Source of the DNA: Streptomyces albiflavescens
Lineage (GTDB): Bacteria > Actinomycetota > Actinomycetes > Streptomycetales > Streptomycetaceae
Assembly: GCF_014645835.1 (NCBI RefSeq)
Contig: NZ_BMMM01000005.1
Span: forward strand, 1-64,000
Length of the DNA: 64,000 nt
Reading direction: 5' to 3'
Part shown: one piece after another, positions 58,613 to 64,000 of the stretch
How the letters are laid out: the number at the start of each line of letters is the position of its first letter
Numbering within the stretch: the first letter of the stretch is position 1
Notes under the pieces: model-generated
What the model saw: only the letters and a program-made list of their open reading frames with translations
The model's database searches: none
What the model was told of the DNA's origin: nothing
Position numbers and translations under genes: made by a program

Positions 58613-59905
58613 TCACCGGGGAATGAGCAGGGCCGCGTCCGCCGTGTCGGCGCACCGGCGCAGGGCGCGGGAAGGCGAGGCCTTGCCCAGCAGCACGGAG
58701 ATGATCGCCTCCCCCAACGCCTGCGAGATCTGCGGGTACGCCGCGTGCACGGGCCGCACCCGGGCGGAGCCCAAGACGTCGGTGAACACCTTGAGACCCG
58801 TGGTCCGTTCGGAGTGCCGGCGCCACTCCGGCCGACGTGCGGTGGCCGAGCTGAGCGGGAGGCTGCCCGCCGAGATTCCCCAGCGCACGTCCTGGGCCGG
58901 CTGCATCATCCAGCGCACGAACTCCACGGCGGCGCGCGAGCGGGCGGAGCCGTTGTCGAAGACGGTCCAGGTGTCGGGGCCCGAGATGGTGACCGGCCGG
59001 CCGCTGTAGGTCGGCAGTGGCACCACGTCGTAGTCGATCTCGGCGGTGATGATGTCAGGGAGCTGCCAGGGCCCGGTCGCGACCATGGCCATACGGCCGC
59101 CCAGGAAGACCTGGTACATCTGCTCGCCGCCGGGTTTCGGGTCGACGTACACACTCTTGTCGCGGGTCAGCCGGGCGAGGGTCTCCAGCGCCCGTACGCC
59201 CTGGTCGGCGAAGCCGATGCGCTTGCCGTCGTCGTCGACGACGTCCCCGCCCAGGTCCCAGATCATCGGCCACAGCCGCCAGACGGTGTCCTCGTCGCCC
59301 GTCCCGGGCCAGCCCGTGCCGAAGACGCCCCGGCCGGAGTCGGTCAAGTTCCTTGCCGTGTCCACGAATTCGTCCCAGGTCCAGCCCGCCTTCGGGAAGG
59401 TGACCCCGGCCTGCCGGAACAGCTTCTTGTTGTAGACGACGGCCAGGGAGTCGAGCACCGCCGGTGCGGCCCGGACCTTGCCGTTGACGGTGACAGCGTC
59501 CCGCACCGGACTCCAGAAGGATGTCCACGGTGTCGGACCCTCACGTACTGCCGTCGTGAGATCGACGACCCGAGGGCTGCGCGCGATGCCGGCCAGGTCC
59601 GAGCCGAACACGTAGGCGATATCGGGATACGAGCCCGCGGCGAGCGCCGCCGTCACTTTCTGCAGCATCGCGTCGGCCACGACCCCGCCGCCCGAACTGT
59701 CGACGCGCACACGCGGATGTGTCCGGTTGAACTCGGCGACCAGCGCCTCCACGGCCTTCCTGGCCGTGTCGTTCTGGCCGTGCCACAGCTCGACGGTCAC
59801 CTTGCCGTCGGCGCCCACGCCATCCGAGGCGCCACCGCCACAGGCGGCGAGGACTGGTACGGCGGCGCCGGCGAGCAGCGTGCGGCGTGCGATCGCTGAA
59901 GTCAT
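58613..59905 (-). CDS. Sugar-binding lipoprotein of the ABC transporter
   Basis: 430 residues. Twin-arginine-like start (ARRTLLAG) and lipobox VLAAC with Cys22. The mature part has the type 1 solute-binding fold: VTVELWHGQNDTARKAVEAL, PDIAYVFGSDLAGIARS, GWTWDEFVDTARNLTDSGRG and PTYSGRPVTISGPDTW. It captures an oligosaccharide outside the membrane. It lies 40 bases before the MalF gene and 11 after GH114. Confidence 0.93.
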   Translation of the reverse strand: MTSAIARRTLLAGAAVPVLAACGGGASDGVGADGKVTVELWHGQNDTARKAVEALVAEFNRTHPRVRVDSSGGGVVADAMLQKVTAALAAGSYPDIAYVFGSDLAGIARSPRVVDLTTAVREGPTPWTSFWSPVRDAVTVNGKVRAAPAVLDSLAVVYNKKLFRQAGVTFPKAGWTWDEFVDTARNLTDSGRGVFGTGWPGTGDEDTVWRLWPMIWDLGGDVVDDDGKRIGFADQGVRALETLARLTRDKSVYVDPKPGGEQMYQVFLGGRMAMVATGPWQLPDIITAEIDYDVVPLPTYSGRPVTISGPDTWTVFDNGSARSRAAVEFVRWMMQPAQDVRWGISAGSLPLSSATARRPEWRRHSERTTGLKVFTDVLGSARVRPVHAAYPQISQALGEAIISVLLGKASPSRALRRCADTADAALLIPR

Positions 59906-59916
59906 CACGCCTCCCG

Positions 59917-60867
59917 TCAGCGGGTCCTGCGGACGTAGTCCGCGCTGCCGGGCGTCGACACCGTCACATCCCGGCGCACGATGCTCAGTCGGCCGCCGAA
60001 GCCCGAACGGGCCTTGCGCAGGCCGCTGTCGGTGTACTCGACCACGACCACCCGGTCGTGGAACGCCTTCGCGTACGTCCCGCACTCGTCGTACTCGCCG
60101 CACTCCTCCGCCACCGCGAAGTCCAGCCCGGTCCGGGCCCTGAGCCCCGCCAGTTCCACGGTGTTCTTCTGGCCGATGGCCAGATGCCGTGCGTGCGCGT
60201 GCGACGAGAGCAGGGTGATGAACGCGGTGGCGTCGTCGGCGGTCAGCAGATGCCGGGAGCGCGTGTAGCTGTCGTAGTTGTCCGCTTCGACGGCGTCGAA
60301 GCCCTTGTCGGCGCAGCCGTCGATCCACCGGTTGACCTGCTCGGCCACCCGCTTGCGCTTGGCCGGCGCACCGATGTCGAGCAGTGCCTCACCCCAGTCG
60401 CGGTCGACCACGACCCTGCCCTGCGTGTCCCGCAGCAGCAGGTCGGCGGGCCACTGCTTCCGCTCGTCGGGCTGTGCCTGGAAGGCGTTGACGTAGCAGA
60501 TGTTGTAGAGGCCGGGCGCGGGGGAGGCCGTACGGTCGCGGCTGACGATCCGGACACCGGGGGGCGGGGGGTAGGCGCCGCCGATCTGGTAGTCGAAGCC
60601 GACGTGCAGCGGCGGGAGTTCGACACCCTTCGGGGGCGAGCCGGGCTCGGGCTTCGACGAGGCGGCAGGGGCCGCTGAGGACGCCGACAAGGTGGCCGTG
60701 TCCTCGGAAGGCGGCGACGAGGTGGCCGGCGCCCTGGAGGATCCGGACGGGCTGGGCGGCGAGGCGCCGGTCTCCTTGTCCGAACCGCAGCCGGTCAGCG
60801 TCAGAAGGGCCATCAGGACAGTGGCTGTCCCCAGACCTCCGACGCGGGAAACACGCTTGACGGGCAT
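59917..60867 (-). CDS. GH114 endo-alpha-1,4-polygalactosaminidase-like lipoprotein
   Basis: 316 residues. Lipoprotein signal with LTGCGS, Cys27; a Ser/Pro/Ala linker (30-75); then the GH114 TIM barrel: FDYQIGGAYPPPPGVRIVSR, NICYVNAFQAQPDERKQWPA, GFDAVEADNYDSY (acid residues) and LDFAVAEECGEYDECGTYAK. Family enzymes cleave alpha-1,4-polygalactosamine. ATG 60867 with GGAG. First gene of the six-gene operon, placed to cut a polymer at the cell surface for the transporter. Confidence 0.9.
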   Translation of the reverse strand: MPVKRVSRVGGLGTATVLMALLTLTGCGSDKETGASPPSPSGSSRAPATSSPPSEDTATLSASSAAPAASSKPEPGSPPKGVELPPLHVGFDYQIGGAYPPPPGVRIVSRDRTASPAPGLYNICYVNAFQAQPDERKQWPADLLLRDTQGRVVVDRDWGEALLDIGAPAKRKRVAEQVNRWIDGCADKGFDAVEADNYDSYTRSRHLLTADDATAFITLLSSHAHARHLAIGQKNTVELAGLRARTGLDFAVAEECGEYDECGTYAKAFHDRVVVVEYTDSGLRKARSGFGGRLSIVRRDVTVSTPGSADYVRRTR

Positions 60868-61461
60868 GTCCGCTCCATCAATCGCGAGTACGACCCCGCC
60901 TCGGACGCTTCCCGCGATCCTGGCGACTTTGGCCGGACTTGAACCGAGTCCGCTACCGGCTGGGCGCACCTCTGCGTGCCGGGTCGCACCACGGCACGCC
61001 AGGATCAAAGCGTGTGAGCACGCCCCCGTCAAGGGCCCTCCGTTCGGAACGGCGGCCGGTCGCACGGGAGATGCCCGACTCCGGGCCGGGCTCCGAGGCA
61101 GGCCGAGACGCACGTCCAGAACACGGGCACATCGAGGAAACCGGGCACGCGGTGCCCATCGGAATCAGCGATGCCGGAGCCAACGGGCAGACCCTCGCCG
61201 AGCGCCTCGTGGCGTCGGCCGCCTCGCCGACGGCGGCGGGCCTTACGCGGAACATGCCCCGGATCCCGGCCGGACGGCGGGCGACCTTCCTCCCCGGCAA
61301 CGCGCCGACGAGCGCGTCGCACGGCCGGCCGAGCGGGCGGCTGGGCGGCCGTCGACCTCGGCCCCCTGGCATCCGGCGGACGGCCGCAGCAGTTCCCCGG
61401 CGGCTCCCTGCCCACGCTCGGGCTCCTCAGGAAACCTTGATCCAAGCTCTATCGTCAGGAC
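60868..61461. other. Intergenic region upstream of the sugar operon
   Basis: About 590 bases with several open frames but none with a convincing start, domain or consistent bias. It must contain the operon promoter (right side of 60867) and that of the hydrolase. No LacI-type dyad was recognised. An open plus-strand stretch around 61160-61260 looks coding-like but has no identity. Confidence 0.4.
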
Positions 61462-62370
61462 ATGATCGGAGACCGTATCGCACTGGCCGTTGAGGACCAC
61501 GGGGGCGACGGCCGGCCGCTGCTGCTGCTCCACGGCGCCGGACGTACTCTCGCCGACTGGGCGGCCGTCGCCCCGCTCCTCGTACCCCACCACCGGGTGC
61601 TCGCAGTGGACCTCCGCGGACACGGTCTCTCGCCGTCCGGCACCTGGGACTTCCCCCACGTGCTCGGGGACATCGAGGCGGTACTGGAGGAGCACAAAGT
61701 CCCCGGAGCGCTGCTCGTCGGACACTCCCTCGGCGGGATGATCGCGGTGCTGCACGCGCTGGAGCATCCGGAGGTCACACCCGGAGCGGTGAACCTCGAC
61801 GGATACGGATGGGGCCGCCTCGACCAGTACGTGGGCCTGCAGCCGGCGTACGTCGAGGAGCGGCTCGCCGAGGTGCGGCAGCTGGCGGCGACGGTGTCGG
61901 GCGAGCCGCTTCCCGCCGAGGGGCTGAAGGCAGTGCTCGCCCAGCAGCGCGCGATGTCCGAGCAACTGGGTATCCCGTATGAGCTGTTGGAAGCCGGCGT
62001 CCTGCGTTCGATGCGGGAAAGACCGGACGGACGGCTGGAGTTGGGGCCGGATCGCCTGCACGCGCTGGAGATGCTGGACGCCATCGACTCGCTCGACCTC
62101 TTCGCGCTCTTCCACCAGGTGCCCGTACCGCTGCTGCTGGGGCGCGCGCTGCGGCCCGTACCGTCGATCCCGGGCATGGAATGGCTCGACGAACTGATGG
62201 CGGCGTACGCCAAGGGGCTCGCCCGAGATCTGGCTCAACTCGCCGACGAGCGCCCCGAGGTGACGGTCGCCGAGATCGACGGCACGCACGCGATGCTCCT
62301 GGAGAATCCCAGGGCGGTCGCCGACGCGGTCCTCGGCTTCACCTCGGCGATTCCCGCGTTCGCCGGATGA
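61462..62370 (+). CDS. Alpha/beta hydrolase
   Basis: 302 residues. Oxyanion segment LLLHGAGRTLADW near 21-33, nucleophile LLVGHSLGGM with Ser89, and DGTHAMLLENP near the end with the catalytic His. No signal peptide. Substrate unknown; standalone gene. Confidence 0.88.
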   Translation: MIGDRIALAVEDHGGDGRPLLLLHGAGRTLADWAAVAPLLVPHHRVLAVDLRGHGLSPSGTWDFPHVLGDIEAVLEEHKVPGALLVGHSLGGMIAVLHALEHPEVTPGAVNLDGYGWGRLDQYVGLQPAYVEERLAEVRQLAATVSGEPLPAEGLKAVLAQQRAMSEQLGIPYELLEAGVLRSMRERPDGRLELGPDRLHALEMLDAIDSLDLFALFHQVPVPLLLGRALRPVPSIPGMEWLDELMAAYAKGLARDLAQLADERPEVTVAEIDGTHAMLLENPRAVADAVLGFTSAIPAFAG

Positions 62371-62379
62371 CTTCGATCC

Positions 62380-62692
62380 GTGGCGGGTGGATCATCGGTC
62401 GATGACGGGCGGATCGTCGGTAAGTGGGGGCGGATCGGCGGCCGGTGACGGGTGGTTCGTCGGCCGGCACCATGGTCTGGCCCTGCCGGCCCGCTTGATG
62501 GACGAGCTCTCGGCGGGGGAGACGGAACCCCGACACCAACGGGCCGCGCAACGCGCGGTGTTCGGGCTCTTCGACGGTACGAAGACGGGGTCCGTCCCGC
62601 CGCTGACCGGGCTCGGCGCCCTGACCCTGCTGTCCAACGCCGTCGGCCGAGGCTTCCCGCTGCTGCCCGAGTTGCCGGAGTGTCCGGTCCGG
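62380..62692 (+). pseudogene. Degenerate repeats and a coding-like orphan stretch
   Basis: 62385-62475 holds four degenerate copies of a ~20-base GC-rich unit (CGGGTGGATCATCGG and variants). After it, 62484-62690 reads LALPARLMDELSAGETEPRH then FDGTKTGSVPPLTGLGALTL with strong coding bias but no domain, and without its own stop before running into antisense of the dioxygenase. It looks like a gene fragment of unknown family. Confidence 0.3.
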
Positions 62693-63496
62693 TCAGTGGG
62701 GGGTATTCGCCGAGAACTCCGTGCCGCACGGCCCCGCGTCCTCGCTCTCGGGCAGGATGACGGGCTCCCCACTCATCGTCAGCGTCCGGTAGAAGCCGCC
62801 GATGCGCTCGGTGGAGCGGCCGACGTAGTGGCCGATGAAGGAGCGGCGGAAGCGGTCGGGGCTGCGGTTGGGACCGGAGCCGTGTACCAGGCTGCCGTTG
62901 AAGAAAAGGACGTCACCCGGTGCCATGTCGACGGGGACGGCGGTGAGGCCGGGCGGCGGCGGCACGTACTCGCGCGCGAAGGACAGGGCCGCGTCCGCCT
63001 CCTCCGGGCAGAACAGGTCCATGCGGTGCGTGCCCGGCACGACCTCCAGACCGCCGTTCTCGCGGTCGATCGCGTCGCAGGCGATCCAGGCGGCCACGCA
63101 GGTACCCGGTTCGACGCGCAGATAGAAGTTGTCCTGGTGCAGCGCCTGGCCACGGGCACCGGGTGGCTTGAAGTAGAACATGCTCTGCGCGGCGAGGGGT
63201 TCCTCGCCCAGCACGGTCTCCAGGATGCTCCGCAGCCTCGGATCGAGGAGGCAGCGCAGGGACAGGGCGTTGATGCGGTGCGGGTGCATGACGCGGGGAT
63301 GGGTGTACAGCGGATCGGCCAGGCCCTCGGTCTCCGTGGCGCGGGGTTCGAAATGTCCGGGGATCGGTCCGGCGGCCTGCAGAGCGGTGAACTCCGCGCA
63401 CAATCCGTCGATTTCGGCCCGGCCGAACAGTCCGCGTACCACCGCGAAGCCGCTCTCCTCGAACTGCCGAAGTCCGCCCATGTCCGTGACTGTCAT
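62693..63496 (-). CDS. PhyH-type (phytanoyl-CoA dioxygenase family) protein
   Basis: 267 residues from ATG 63496. Fe(II)/2-oxoglutarate site: GQALHQDNFYLRVEPG gives the HxD pair, and NGSLVHGSGPNRSPDRFRRS gives the distal His and the Arg for 2-oxoglutarate. Family members hydroxylate lipids or natural products. Divergent from the AraC gene, which may regulate it. Confidence 0.9.
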   Translation of the reverse strand: MTVTDMGGLRQFEESGFAVVRGLFGRAEIDGLCAEFTALQAAGPIPGHFEPRATETEGLADPLYTHPRVMHPHRINALSLRCLLDPRLRSILETVLGEEPLAAQSMFYFKPPGARGQALHQDNFYLRVEPGTCVAAWIACDAIDRENGGLEVVPGTHRMDLFCPEEADAALSFAREYVPPPPGLTAVPVDMAPGDVLFFNGSLVHGSGPNRSPDRFRRSFIGHYVGRSTERIGGFYRTLTMSGEPVILPESEDAGPCGTEFSANTPH

Positions 63497-63560
63497 CCGA
63501 CCGTCCCTTCTCATCGGTGGTGCCTCACGCTAGGTGGGTACGCCCGTCGGGAGGATGCCT

Positions 63561-64000
63561 GTGTGTGCTGACACGTTGTCCGCGGCTGCTGCTCCGTCCC
63601 CGCCGCCCGGCCTGGTCACGATCGGGTGCTTCGATCAGGAACCGGGATACTCCGTCAACCGGCCGCGCGGGGCGGACAGCTGGCTGTTCACCTGGACGAC
63701 GGGCGGACGCGGGCGGCTCGCACAGGGAGCGTCGCAGGTGGTGGCCGGAGCCGGTGATCTGGTGGTCCTGGGGCCCGGCGTGGCACACCGGTACGCCGTC
63801 GAACCCGGCGCCGGGCACTGGGCGTTCTGGTGGGTGCACTGCCAGGCCAGGGCTGCGTGGTCGGGGTGGCTGCGGCCGTACGCCCTCGATGACGGGCTGT
63901 ACGCGGTCGGCCCCGCCCCGAGCCACGGACGAACCCGGCGCAGTGAGGACCGGATCGAGGCCACCTTCCGCCGGATGCTCGCCGACGCCCGCTGGACGGG
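63561..64000 (+). CDS. AraC-family regulator, N-terminal part (cut by window end)
   Basis: At least 146 codons, truncated at 64000. The part present is a cupin-like AraC binding domain: NRPRGADSWLFTWTTGGRGR, VVAGAGDLVVLGPGVAHRYA and EPGAGHWAFWWVHCQARAAW. The HTH would lie beyond the window. GTG 63561 is preferred over ATG 63555 because GGGAGG needs the spacing. Divergent from the PhyH-type gene by 64 bases, so it probably controls it. Confidence 0.85.
   Translation, partial: MCADTLSAAAAPSPPPGLVTIGCFDQEPGYSVNRPRGADSWLFTWTTGGRGRLAQGASQVVAGAGDLVVLGPGVAHRYAVEPGAGHWAFWWVHCQARAAWSGWLRPYALDDGLYAVGPAPSHGRTRRSEDRIEATFRRMLADARWT

Noticed and set aside
60939..61493. Plus-strand open frame of about 184 residues upstream of the hydrolase
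   Set aside because: No RBS, no domain, overlaps the hydrolase start in another frame; Arg/Pro-rich as in chance frames.

Overview
The window is chromosomal DNA of a Streptomyces-type actinomycete. It has very high GC with strong third-position GC bias, many GTG starts with GGAGG-like ribosome binding sites, and rare TTA (bldA-type) codons. It also carries a five-gene conservon, mycothiol/F420-era oxidoreductases, an AfsR-like regulator, CYP105- and CYP157-like P450s and a terpene cyclase. No tRNA, rRNA, CRISPR array or intact insertion sequence was seen. Functions are assigned by reading motifs and family resemblance; no database search was run.

Layout. 0-6.5 kb: lipoprotein, a TetR/DUF1304 pair facing two tandem operators, a beta-helix membrane protein, a PucR-type regulator and a DHA2 exporter. 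6.7-14.8 kb: the most unusual block, a compact operon of a fatty acyl-AMP ligase, a polyketide synthase with the domain order ACP-KS-AT-ACP-TE, an antigen-85-like esterase and a crotonyl-CoA carboxylase/reductase. This copies the logic of the mycobacterial FadD32-Pks13-Ag85 mycolate machinery in an organism not expected to make mycolates. 15.2-19.5 kb: conservon cvnA-E ending in a P450 with a broken ExxR motif. 19.5-24.1 kb: an ECF41 sigma factor with its epimerase partner and a recognisable promoter, NAD kinase, and zinc-free ribosomal protein paralogues (L33, a truncated L31, L36). 24.3-28.8 kb: sesquiterpene-type cyclase, amidohydrolase and amino-acid permease with a divergent TetR. 29.6-39 kb: PPOX and VOC proteins, CDF transporter, NarL/DesK-type two-component pair, F420-type reductase, LysE exporter and a P450/ferredoxin pair.

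39.3-49.8 kb: flavoprotein, PMT-type glycosyltransferase, AfsR-like STAND regulator divergent from a protein with a RHIM-like amyloid motif, an ECF sigma with a SecD-like membrane partner, and a TioE-type regulator divergent from an erythromycin esterase. 49.9-54.2 kb is a loose region of small orphan genes, an IS5-like remnant and a secreted protein built on FDHR repeats. 54.3-60.9 kb is a tight six-gene operon (GH114, sugar-binding lipoprotein, two permeases, PfkB kinase, GH4) for uptake and breakdown of an alpha-linked sugar polymer; it lacks its own ATPase. 61.4-64 kb holds an alpha/beta hydrolase, a PhyH-type dioxygenase and the start of an AraC regulator cut by the window edge.

A recurring feature is short tandem DNA repeats at gene ends (ferredoxin, AfsR-like regulator, PfkB kinase, PPOX leader, rpmJ leader). 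TTA codons cluster in the lipid operon and the conservon, which suggests developmental (bldA) timing for both.
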